Below are positions 45,021 to 53,085 of a stretch of 64,000 nt of DNA, in pieces. Position numbers and translations under genes: made by a program. This DNA is from Pseudomonas parasichuanensis. Lineage in GTDB: Bacteria > Pseudomonadota > Gammaproteobacteria > Pseudomonadales > Pseudomonadaceae. Position 1 is the first letter of the stretch. Each line of letters opens with the position of its first letter. A model generated the notes under the pieces. That model did no database searches, was not told where the DNA came from, and saw only the letters and a program-made list of their open reading frames with translations. The stretch is from the NCBI RefSeq assembly GCF_021601385.1, contig NZ_BQHO01000005.1, positions 1 to 64,000 on the forward strand, read 5' to 3'.

Positions 45021-47573
45021 ATGTTGTCCGCGTTGCGTCCGTTGCACCACCTGCCCGCCCGTCCTACCCTGCTTGCCCTGTGCCTGGCCATGAGCCTGGG
45101 CGCCCAGGCTGCGCCGATGCCCGTCGACCTACCCGCCCAGCCACTGGCACGCTCACTGAGCCAACTGGCGCAACAGGCCAAGGTGCAATTGCTGTTCGAC
45201 GAAGCGCAGCTGGGCACAGCCCTGGCCCCGGCGCTGAAGGGCGACTTCGAGGCCGAGGCGGCCATCGCCCGACTGCTGGTCGGCAGCCGTTTCAACGTGG
45301 TACGCATGGGCAATACCTTCGTGGTTCGCCTGCGTGAAGACGCCCCCAGTGCCGACAACAGCATTCAGCTTGGCGCCCTGAGCATCGTCGGTGACGGGCA
45401 ACAGGTCGACGCCAGCAGCGTCGGGCGCTCGACCCTCGACCAGGAACAGATCGACCGTTACCAGCCAAGCAATATCCCCAGCGTGCTGGCGACCCTGCCT
45501 GGGGTGAACATGGGCGGCTCGGCCAAGCCCGGCGGCCAGACCATCAACATCTGGGGCCTGGGCGATGCCGAAGACGTGCCGATGACCGTCGACGGTGCGA
45601 CCAAGAGCGGCTTCGAGCGCTACCAGCAAGGCACCATCTTCATCGAACCCGAGCTGATCAAGCACATCGAGGTAGAAAAGGGCCCGCACTCGGTCAAGAC
45701 CGGCAACGGCGGCTTTGGCGGCAGCGTCAACATGGAAACCAAGGATGCCAGCGACCTGCTGCAGGAAGGCCGCAACAGCGGCGCCATGGTCAAGTATGGC
45801 TACGCCAGCAACGACCATCAGCAGATCTACAGCTCGGCCCTGTTCGGCCGCACCGAGGATGGCCGCATCGATGGCCTGGTGTATTTCACCAAACGTGACG
45901 GCGGCAACCTGAAGATGGCCGACAGCCTGCCCGATCCGACCGGCCGCTGGCCGATCAACCCGCAGCGCTTGCCCTACAGTGCTCTGGACCTGGATGGCGC
46001 ATTGCTCAAGACCAACATCCACTTCACCGACGAGCACAGCCTGGGGCTTTCCTGGTCGCGCGCGCAGAGCGAGCGCTGGACCACCTTTGCCGCCACTGCC
46101 TTCCCCGCGCCGCCTTCGGCGGCGGACATCAAGAAATACGGTTACGAAGGTGCGCTCAAGCGCTTCCTGGCCAACCGCGAAACCGTCGACACCACCTGGT
46201 CGGCCACTTACAAGTATCAGCCGATCGACAACCCCTGGGTCGACTTGCAGGTCAAATACTCCGAGTCCGACACCCGGCAAACCGACGAGCGTGATGCCAC
46301 CGCGTTCTTCCAGCCCTCCACCGGTGGCCGCAAGATGGACACCGAGTACCAGGACCGCACGCTCGAAGTGAAGAACACCAGCACTTTCCTCACCGGCCCA
46401 CTGGAGCACGCACTTACCGGCGCAGTGCAGGTGCGCCGCCACGATCGCGATACGCAGATGTGGATGCCCGGCAAGAGTTATGAAGTGCCCAAATACAACT
46501 ACGGCAACTACCAGCCGTACTTCATGCCCAGCGGCCAGGTCGACAGCCAGGGCTACTATCTGCAGGACGCCATCACGCTAGGCGACCTGACTGTCACTCC
46601 GTCGCTGCGCTACGACCACGTCACCAATCGTGGCAAACCCAACGACGCACCCTACTACAACAATCCGGCGGCCGGGCATGACTACAGCGCCAAGACCTAC
46701 AGCGGCTGGTCGCCGCGCCTGTCGCTGTTCTGGAAGATGACCGAGCAGACCGCGCTGTTCGCCGACTACAGCAAGACCTGGCGCGCTCCGGTGCTGGACG
46801 AGCAGTACGAGGTACAGGGACTGGGCAGCCGCACCGCCACCAGCCGCGACCTGGACCCCGAGCGCATCACCGGTATACGTGTCGGCAGCATCAGCAACTT
46901 CAACAATGTGTTCACCCAGGGCGACAGCGCGCAGATCCGCACTACCCTGTTCCAGAACAAGATCACCAACGAGATCTTCAAGGCCACTGGCATCGGTTGC
47001 CAGCAACAGATGGTCACCGGCGGAAACATCTCCGATACCTGTGGCAACGGCCTGATGGGCAACTACCGCAACATCGGTGACGCCAACTACAAAGGCTTCG
47101 AGATCGAAAGTTTCTACGACGCCACCTATATGTTCGGCGCGCTGTCGTATGCCTGGATGGAGGGCCGTCACGAGGGCGCCTACACCAACCCCTGGGGGCC
47201 AGATGTATGGGCCAAGGATGTGCCGGCGCCCAAATGGATCGCCACCCTGGGCGTGAAGATCCCCGCCTGGGACGCCCGGATTGGCTGGACCGCGCAATTC
47301 GTGGGGGCCACCCACCACCTGCCAAGCGACAAGTATTTCGATGGCCCGGCCAGTGCGCTGGGTGACCGCTACTACGACAACTTCGGCAACGAAAAATACG
47401 AGCTGCACGGCTTGTTCGCCAACTGGAAGCCGCAGCAGCGCTACCTGAAAGGTACAGAGGTCAACCTGACCGTGGACAACCTGTTCAACAAAGCGATTCG
47501 TCCGGAGCTGTCGGGAGAAAACGCGTACACCGTGGGGCGCAACGCCAAGGTCAGCGTAACGCGGTTCTTCTGA
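45021..47573 (+). CDS. TonB-dependent receptor with STN signalling domain, HasR (heme) type
   Basis: An 850-residue outer-membrane receptor. Signal peptide ends near AQAAP; an STN domain follows (VDLPAQPLARSLSQLAQQAKVQLLFDEAQLG near 30-80), then a TonB box region and plug (DQEQIDRYQPSNIPSVLATLPGVNMGGSAKPGGQTINIWGLGDAEDVPMTVDGA), and a 22-strand barrel ending KVSVTRFF. The INIWGLGD.EDV..(T/V)DGA and IFIEPELIKHIEVEKGPHS pattern resembles HasR heme/hemophore receptors, and WRAPVLDEQYE corresponds to the FRAP region. ATG at 45021 has GGGGG 5 bases before it. No hasA hemophore or hasDEF exporter is nearby. Heme as substrate is inferred. Confidence 0.85.
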   Translation: MLSALRPLHHLPARPTLLALCLAMSLGAQAAPMPVDLPAQPLARSLSQLAQQAKVQLLFDEAQLGTALAPALKGDFEAEAAIARLLVGSRFNVVRMGNTFVVRLREDAPSADNSIQLGALSIVGDGQQVDASSVGRSTLDQEQIDRYQPSNIPSVLATLPGVNMGGSAKPGGQTINIWGLGDAEDVPMTVDGATKSGFERYQQGTIFIEPELIKHIEVEKGPHSVKTGNGGFGGSVNMETKDASDLLQEGRNSGAMVKYGYASNDHQQIYSSALFGRTEDGRIDGLVYFTKRDGGNLKMADSLPDPTGRWPINPQRLPYSALDLDGALLKTNIHFTDEHSLGLSWSRAQSERWTTFAATAFPAPPSAADIKKYGYEGALKRFLANRETVDTTWSATYKYQPIDNPWVDLQVKYSESDTRQTDERDATAFFQPSTGGRKMDTEYQDRTLEVKNTSTFLTGPLEHALTGAVQVRRHDRDTQMWMPGKSYEVPKYNYGNYQPYFMPSGQVDSQGYYLQDAITLGDLTVTPSLRYDHVTNRGKPNDAPYYNNPAAGHDYSAKTYSGWSPRLSLFWKMTEQTALFADYSKTWRAPVLDEQYEVQGLGSRTATSRDLDPERITGIRVGSISNFNNVFTQGDSAQIRTTLFQNKITNEIFKATGIGCQQQMVTGGNISDTCGNGLMGNYRNIGDANYKGFEIESFYDATYMFGALSYAWMEGRHEGAYTNPWGPDVWAKDVPAPKWIATLGVKIPAWDARIGWTAQFVGATHHLPSDKYFDGPASALGDRYYDNFGNEKYELHGLFANWKPQQRYLKGTEVNLTVDNLFNKAIRPELSGENAYTVGRNAKVSVTRFF

Positions 47574-47582
47574 TGGGGGGCG

Positions 47583-47612
47583 AAACCCTCACGAGCCATT
47601 GCGCGAGGGTTT
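47583..47612. terminator. Bidirectional hairpin between convergent genes
   Basis: AAACCCTC and GAGGGTTT pair around a 14-base loop between the receptor stop and the end of the minus-strand regulator gene. Short A/T ends on both sides. Confidence 0.55.
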
Positions 47613-47619
47613 GTGCTGC

Positions 47620-48108
47620 TTACTCGGCCAACCGCTGGTAGGCGCTGGCGACGTTTACGCGCATTGCTGCAAAGGCCAGGTCCAGGATGGTCTGGGCCAC
47701 GGGATAGGTCCCGCGCGCCTGCATCCAGGCCAGGACATCGGCCAGGTGCCAGAGCGCCGTGCTGCCGTCATGCACCGGCGCCGGGAAGCTGCGGTAGTGG
47801 GCCAGCATCAGTTTGCGCATGTTCTGCCGCGACACGCCCACCAGCTGTGCCACATCGGTCAGGCCGACCAGGTCGGGTGTGGCTTCGATCAGCTGGGCCT
47901 GCGGCACAATGCGCTGCACATCGGCCAGGGCACTTTGCAGGGCTTCAAGGGCAGAGTCGGCCTGCCGCGCAAAGGCCAACGCCAGCCGGCCTGGCTGACC
48001 GATGCCGACCACTGCGTCATCGCAACCGCCCTGCCCCAGGCGCTCGACCAGGGCGTCGAGGTCTTCGTCGCCGGCCAGTTGGTATTTAAGGGTGAATTCG
48101 TATTCCAT
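47620..48108 (-). CDS. Putative antitoxin/DNA-binding partner of the toxin-antitoxin-like pair
   Basis: A 162-residue protein: N-terminal beta-rich region MEYEFTLKYQLAGDEDLDALVERL and a C-terminal helix-turn-helix-like region (LVGLTDVAQLVGVSRQNMRKLMLAH near 85-110) with a helical tail. This combines a small domain with a DNA-binding domain, as in many antitoxins. ATG at 48108 overlaps the TGA of the upstream gene (TGATG); a GTG one codon earlier is also in frame. It likely binds the palindrome at 48412-48429. Family name not recognised with certainty. Confidence 0.6.
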   Translation of the reverse strand: MEYEFTLKYQLAGDEDLDALVERLGQGGCDDAVVGIGQPGRLALAFARQADSALEALQSALADVQRIVPQAQLIEATPDLVGLTDVAQLVGVSRQNMRKLMLAHYRSFPAPVHDGSTALWHLADVLAWMQARGTYPVAQTILDLAFAAMRVNVASAYQRLAE

Positions 48109-48380
48109 CACTTAGGCTCCGGATTCGCAGGGGTGTGCGGGCGCGCCGATGTGCAGTTGTCCACCACGCGCCGCAGCATGCGGGCAAAAGTGCCAGGGTT
48201 TCTGGGCGTGCTCCACACACTGGTGATGCAGAACTCGCCACAGCGGCAATCGCGATCGTTCAAGGGGCAGTAGATGCGCCCCCAGCAATGGCCACCGCCC
48301 ACCGTGACTCGCCAACCCTGCGCCTCGGCGTGTTTCAGGGTGTGTTCAACTTCCTTGTTGGGGTGAGCGGGTCGGGCCAT
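48108..48380 (-). CDS. Putative small toxin (HicA-like fold suspected)
   Basis: A 90-residue basic protein: MARPAHPNKEVEHTLKHAEAQGWRV is followed by GGHCWGRIYCPLND and a cysteine cluster CRCGEFCITSVWSTPRNPGTFARMLRRVVDNC. The opening (EVE..LK.AE..GW.V....GH.WGR) and the WSTP.NP...AR.(L/I)R tail recall HicA-like proteins with an added Cys motif that could bind metal. It is the first gene of the pair, toxin before antitoxin, as in hicAB. A GGAG site precedes ATG 48380. Toxicity is a hypothesis. Confidence 0.55.
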   Translation of the reverse strand: MARPAHPNKEVEHTLKHAEAQGWRVTVGGGHCWGRIYCPLNDRDCRCGEFCITSVWSTPRNPGTFARMLRRVVDNCTSARPHTPANPEPK

Positions 48381-48392
48381 TGGCTGGGCTCC

Positions 48393-48429
48393 AGTATGGG
48401 CAAGAGAAAATGGTTGTCAATCGACAACC
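48393..48429 (-). promoter_or_regulatory. Autoregulated promoter/operator of the toxin-antitoxin-like pair
   Basis: Perfect inverted repeat GGTTGTC-AATC-GACAACC at 48412-48429. On the minus strand its inner part contains TTGACA (complement of 48415-48420), followed after 16 bases by CATACT (complement of 48393-48398). A repressor on the palindrome would cover the -35 box. Confidence 0.65.
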
Positions 48430-48548
48430 TAAAGTTGCCGACGAACGTTTCTCAAGCCAGCCTAGGCCCGCTTTGGTCGTTCAAAATGCCGAAGCGGCGT
48501 TACCGGAGATGTCCTATTAGAAACAGCGAAACTGACGCGCCTGGCAGG

Positions 48549-49769
48549 TCACCCGGCAATCAACCCATCCGCGCGCAACAGGCTTTCCAGGCAATGCTCG
48601 CGCACCCCGTAGAACGCCTTGAGCTCGGCGATTTTTTCCAGCAGTGCGGCATTGTCCTGCGCCTGGCGACGCTTGACCGCAAGGATCATCTTGTTCTTGT
48701 TGGTGTGCTCCAACGAGATGAACTCGAAGACCTTGGTCTCATAGCCGCAGGCTTCGAGGTACAGCGCGCGCAGGCTGTCGGTGAGCATCTCGGCCTGCTG
48801 GCCCAGGTGCAGGCCGTACTGCAGCATCGGCTGCAGCAACCCTGGGCTGTGCAATTGCGGGCGGATCTGCTTGTGGCAGCACGGCGAGCACATGATGATC
48901 GCCGCGTTGCAGCGGATGCCGGTGTGGATGGCATAGTCGGTGGCGATGTCACAGGCATGCAGGGCGATCATCACCTCGATGGCCTCCGGCACCACACTGC
49001 GCACGTCGCCGCATTCGAACACCAGCCCCGAGTGCTCCAGGCGCGCAGCAGCGGCGTTGCACAGCTCGACCATGTCCGGGCGTAGCTCTACGCCGGTGAC
49101 CTCTGCCTCACGCCCAAGGGTGTTGCGCAGGTAGTCGTGCATGGCGAAGGTCAGGTAGCCCTTGCCCGAGCCAAAGTCGGCTACCCGCAGCACCTGTTCG
49201 GCAGCCACCGGCGCGCTGGCCAGGGCGTGGTCGAAGACCTCGATGAACTTGTTGATCTGCTTCCACTTGCGCGACATCGACGGGATCAACGCGCCTTGCG
49301 CGTCGGTCACCCCTAGGTCGCGCAGGAAGGGCCGCGACAGTTCCAGATAGCGCTTCTTCTCGCGGTCATGCCCACCTGCCGCCGCTTCTCGGGGAGCCTG
49401 TTGGGCCAGGTGACGGCGCAACATCGGCTTGCCCTTCTTGCTGAACTCCAGTTGCACTTCACCCTCACCGGTGAACAGGTGAGCGTTGCGAAAGCTCTCC
49501 GGCAGCAGCTCGGCCACCAGTGCCTGCGCCTGGCCCAATGGCAGGTTGCGGGTGATGTCGCGGGTCTGGTGGCGGTAGACCAGTTGCAGGCAGGCCTCGC
49601 CCTTGAGCTGCACCAGTTTGGCGATGATCCGCTGCAGGGTCTGGTCGGCCCCCACGTGGCGGGCCAGCACCAGCTTGGCCAGGCTGCCATCGGCCAGGGC
49701 ATCGGCCAGCAGGCTCAGGAACTGGGCGCGCGCATCCGGCGCGGTGGGGGCGGAAGTAGTCGACGACAT
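48549..49769 (-). CDS. Class I SAM-dependent methyltransferase, RNA/protein type uncertain
   Basis: A 406-residue protein. The SAM-binding site is in the middle: VLRVADFGSGKGYLTFAMHDYL near 203 and EVTGVELRPDMVELCN near 232. The active-site-like region IALHACDIATDYAIHTGI...IIMCSPCCHKQIRPQL near 275-312 carries a Cys pair. The N-terminal 190 residues (AKLVLARHVGADQTLQRI.AKLVQLKGEACLQLVYRHQTRDITRNLPL) are conserved in this family and may bind nucleic acid. Start ATG 49769 chosen over an upstream ATG at 49841. Substrate unknown. Confidence 0.8.
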   Translation of the reverse strand: MSSTTSAPTAPDARAQFLSLLADALADGSLAKLVLARHVGADQTLQRIIAKLVQLKGEACLQLVYRHQTRDITRNLPLGQAQALVAELLPESFRNAHLFTGEGEVQLEFSKKGKPMLRRHLAQQAPREAAAGGHDREKKRYLELSRPFLRDLGVTDAQGALIPSMSRKWKQINKFIEVFDHALASAPVAAEQVLRVADFGSGKGYLTFAMHDYLRNTLGREAEVTGVELRPDMVELCNAAAARLEHSGLVFECGDVRSVVPEAIEVMIALHACDIATDYAIHTGIRCNAAIIMCSPCCHKQIRPQLHSPGLLQPMLQYGLHLGQQAEMLTDSLRALYLEACGYETKVFEFISLEHTNKNKMILAVKRRQAQDNAALLEKIAELKAFYGVREHCLESLLRADGLIAG

Positions 49770-49868
49770 GGGGAGCGGGTGCCTCGGAATGCGGGGAGCG
49801 CGTTGCGCAATGCCGCGCATTCTACGTCGCTGACCGCCCATCGCGAAGGTTTTCGCGATGGGCGCGGT

Positions 49869-50477
49869 TCAATCGAGGATCACCAGGCGGTTGGGCAACT
49901 CGTTGCGCGCGTGGGTGGGCGGCACGTGTTCGCTGAGCAGTTCGCCACAGGCCTCGATGCAGTCGACGAAACCTTGCAAGGTATGGCCCTGGCAGACCTG
50001 CTCGGTAAACCGCGCGACGATCGCTTCGCGGGCCTGGGGCGGCAGGTGCCGGGCGATCCCCTCGTCGACCAGGATCTCGACATGCCGCTCGGCCTCGCTG
50101 ACGAAGATCAGCACCCCGGTGGCCCCAGCGGTGCGCTGCAGATTGAGCTCAAGAAACTGCTGCCGGGCAAGCCCGGAAGCGCGTCGACGGCGCAGGATCG
50201 CCGGCACCACCCAGGCGGCCAGGCGTGGATGGCGCAACAACAGGCACAAGGTAACGAAGGTGAGCATCTGCGCCAGCAACAGGCCGTTGAGGCCGATCCC
50301 GCCCTGCCAGCGGTGCAGCAGCAGCGGGATGACCAGCGCCAGCAGCGCGGCCCAGAGCAGGGGTAAATAGGGGTAGTCGTCGGCGCGGCGCGCCAGCACG
50401 GTCACCAGCTCCGCGTCGGTGCGCCGCTCGACGCGTGCGATCGCCTCGGCGATCTGGCGCTGTTCGTATTCGGTCAT
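49869..50477 (-). CDS. TPM-domain membrane protein
   Basis: A 202-residue protein of the TPM (YgcG/Psb32) family with EQRQIAEAIARVERRTDAELVTVLARRADDY at the N-terminus, two membrane segments in the middle (about 38-58 and 66-90), and GVLIFVSEAERHVEILVDEGIARHLPPQA near 120-150. TPM proteins are usually found with a LemA gene and a second TPM gene; neither is adjacent here. Function is not established. Confidence 0.82.
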   Translation of the reverse strand: MTEYEQRQIAEAIARVERRTDAELVTVLARRADDYPYLPLLWAALLALVIPLLLHRWQGGIGLNGLLLAQMLTFVTLCLLLRHPRLAAWVVPAILRRRRASGLARQQFLELNLQRTAGATGVLIFVSEAERHVEILVDEGIARHLPPQAREAIVARFTEQVCQGHTLQGFVDCIEACGELLSEHVPPTHARNELPNRLVILD

Positions 50478-50680
50478 GCCATCGTCTCTCGAGCGTTCTT
50501 ATCGTTGTTATCCCGGCATCGGGGTGGCGAGAGTGTATCTCAACAAGCGCTTCATATAAGGCATAATCCGCGGCTGCGTCGGATCATGGACGAATGATCC
50601 AGAAAATCGCCAGCGGGCTCCAGAACAACAGGCGTACGAAACCTCTCGGCCAACCGCCCTACTCAACAACGGAATTGATG

Positions 50681-52969
50681 ATGAAACTGTCTTTGCTGGG
50701 CCTGGCCATGGGCCTTGCCAGTCAGGCGGCCTTTGCCGCCCCCCCCGCCCCGCCCCTGCAAGACAAGCAGGCATTCATCGACCATCTGGTCAGCCAGATG
50801 ACCGAGGCCGAAAAGATCGGCCAGCTGCGCCTGATCAGCATCGGCCCCGAGATGCCCCACGAGAAGATCCGCGAAGAGATTGCCGCCGGGCGCATCGGCG
50901 GCACCTTCAACTCGCGCACCGCCCCCGAGAACCGACCGATGCAGGACGCCGCCATGCGCAGCCGCCTGAAGATCCCGATGTTCTTCGCCTACGACACCAT
51001 CCATGGCGAGCGCACCATCTTCCCGATCGGCCTGGGCCTGGCCGCCTCCTGGGACATGGACGCCATCGCCAAGGTCGGCCGCACCTCGGCCATCGAGGCC
51101 GCCGCCGACTCGCTGGACATGACCTTCGCACCGATGGTCGACATCGCCCGCGACCCGCGCTGGGGCCGTACCAGTGAAGGCTTCGGCGAAGACACCTACC
51201 TCACCTCGCGGATCGGCCAGGTGATGGTCAAGTCGTTCCAGGGCAAGAGCCCGGCCGAGCCCGACAGCATCATGGCCATCGTCAAGCACTTCGCCCTGTA
51301 TGGCGCGGTGGAAGGCGGGCGCGACTACAACACGGTCGATATGAGCCTGCCGAAGATGTACAACGAATACCTGCCGCCCTACCGCGCCGCGCTGGACGCC
51401 GGTGCCGGCGGGGTGATGGTGGCGCTGAACTCGATCAACGGTGTGCCGGCCACCTCCAACACCTGGCTGATGAACGACCTGCTGCGCAAGGAGTGGGGCT
51501 TCAAGGGCGTGACCATCAGCGACCACGGCGCCATCCAGGAACTGATCCGCCATGGCGTGGCCCGCGACGGTCGCGAAGCGGCCAAGCTGGCGATCAAGGC
51601 CGGCATCGACATGAGCATGAACGACACCCTGTACGGCGAAGAGCTGCCAGGCCTGCTCAAGTCCGGCGAAGTGAGCCAGGGCGAGCTGAACCAGGCGGTG
51701 CGCGAAGTGCTGGGCGCCAAGTACGACATGGGCCTGTTCAAGGACCCGTACGTGCGCATGGGCAAGCCTGAGACCGACCTAGCCGACTACTACGCCGAGA
51801 ACCGCCTGCACCGCGACGCCGCCCGTGACGTGGCACGCCGCAGCCTGGTGCTGCTGGAGAACCGCGAGCAGACCTTGCCGCTGAAAAAGGCCGGCACCAT
51901 CGCCCTGGTCGGCCCACTGGCCGACGCCCCCATCGACATGATGGGCAGCTGGGCCGCCGACGGTAAGCCACAGCACTCGGTCACCGTACGCGAAGGCCTG
52001 CGCCGCGCCGTCGAGGGCAAGGCCAAGCTGGTCTACGCCAAAGGCTCGAACGTGACCGGCGACAAGGCCATGTTCGACTACCTCAACTTCCTCAACTTCG
52101 ATGCCCCGGAGATCGTCAACGACCTGCGCCCGGCCGCCGTGCTGATCGACGAAGCGGTCAAGGCCGCCCAGCAGGCCGACGTGGTGGTGGCCGTGGTCGG
52201 TGAATCCCGTGGCATGTCCCACGAATCATCGAGCCGCACCACCCTGGAAATCCCGGCGGTACAACGCGACCTGATCAAGGCGCTCAAGGCCACCGGCAAG
52301 CCCCTGGTGCTGGTGCTGATGAACGGCCGCCCGCTGTCGATCGCCTGGGAGCGCGAGCAGGCCGACGCGATCCTCGAAACCTGGTTCAGCGGCACCGAGG
52401 GCGGCAACGCCATCGCCGACGTGCTGTTCGGCGACTACAACCCGTCGGGCCGCCTGGCCATTACCTTCCCGCGCTCGGTCGGGCAGATCCCGATGTACTA
52501 CAACCACCTGCGCATCGGCCGCCCGTTCACCCCAGGCAAGCCGGGCAACTACACCTCGCAATACTTCGAGGAGCCCAACGGCCCGCTGTACCCGTTCGGC
52601 TACGGCCTGAGCTACACCAGCTTCGACCTGACCGACCTGACCCTGTCGCGCACCGAGCTCAAGCGCGGCGAAACCCTCAAGGCCAAGATCACGGTGAAAA
52701 ACACCGGCAAGCGTGACGGCGAGACCGTGGTGCAGCTGTACCTGCAGGACCAGAGCGCGTCGATGAGCCGCCCGGTGAAAGAGCTGAAGAACTTCCAGAA
52801 ACTGATGCTCAAGGCCGGTGAAGCCCGCACCGTGACCTTCGACATCAGTGAAGAAGACCTGAAGTTCTACAATGGCCAACTGCAGCGGGTGGCCGAGCCT
52901 GGCCAGTTCAATGTGCAGATCGGCCTGGACTCGCAGGATGTGCAGCAGCAGAGCTTCGAGCTGCTGTAA
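50681..52969 (+). CDS. bglX: Periplasmic beta-glucosidase (GH3)
   Basis: Hydrolyses beta-glucosides in the periplasm. 762 residues with a signal peptide (MKLSLLGLAMGLASQAAFA) and the GH3 layout: N-terminal barrel, alpha/beta sandwich, C-terminal fibronectin-III-like domain (from about 665, GETLKAKITVKNTGKRDGETVVQLYL). The catalytic nucleophile Asp is in GVTISDHGAIQEL near 280, and the family motif KHFALYGAVEGGRDYN is near 205. I start at the second of two adjacent ATGs (50681), 7 bases after GGA. Confidence 0.95.
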   Translation: MKLSLLGLAMGLASQAAFAAPPAPPLQDKQAFIDHLVSQMTEAEKIGQLRLISIGPEMPHEKIREEIAAGRIGGTFNSRTAPENRPMQDAAMRSRLKIPMFFAYDTIHGERTIFPIGLGLAASWDMDAIAKVGRTSAIEAAADSLDMTFAPMVDIARDPRWGRTSEGFGEDTYLTSRIGQVMVKSFQGKSPAEPDSIMAIVKHFALYGAVEGGRDYNTVDMSLPKMYNEYLPPYRAALDAGAGGVMVALNSINGVPATSNTWLMNDLLRKEWGFKGVTISDHGAIQELIRHGVARDGREAAKLAIKAGIDMSMNDTLYGEELPGLLKSGEVSQGELNQAVREVLGAKYDMGLFKDPYVRMGKPETDLADYYAENRLHRDAARDVARRSLVLLENREQTLPLKKAGTIALVGPLADAPIDMMGSWAADGKPQHSVTVREGLRRAVEGKAKLVYAKGSNVTGDKAMFDYLNFLNFDAPEIVNDLRPAAVLIDEAVKAAQQADVVVAVVGESRGMSHESSSRTTLEIPAVQRDLIKALKATGKPLVLVLMNGRPLSIAWEREQADAILETWFSGTEGGNAIADVLFGDYNPSGRLAITFPRSVGQIPMYYNHLRIGRPFTPGKPGNYTSQYFEEPNGPLYPFGYGLSYTSFDLTDLTLSRTELKRGETLKAKITVKNTGKRDGETVVQLYLQDQSASMSRPVKELKNFQKLMLKAGEARTVTFDISEEDLKFYNGQLQRVAEPGQFNVQIGLDSQDVQQQSFELL

Positions 52970-52977
52970 CACCTGAG

Positions 52978-53055
52978 CCGGCCTCTTCGCGGGTAAACCC
53001 GCTCCCACAGGATCCTCTGTACCTGTGGGAGCCGGTTTACCCGCGAAAAGGCCGG
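52978..53055. repeat. REP pair (GTGGGAGC class)
   Basis: Two inverted units (CCGGCCTCTTCGCGGGTAAA... and complement) 9 bases after the bglX stop, ending about 30 bases before the sensor kinase gene. Confidence 0.85.
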
Positions 53056-53085
53056 ACCTGACAACCGAAATCCCGGATCCGCCCC

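Noticed and set aside
43426-47573. Iron(III) dicitrate (fecIRA) system
   Set aside because: Architecture is the same, but the receptor plug motifs resemble HasR-type receptors more than FecA.
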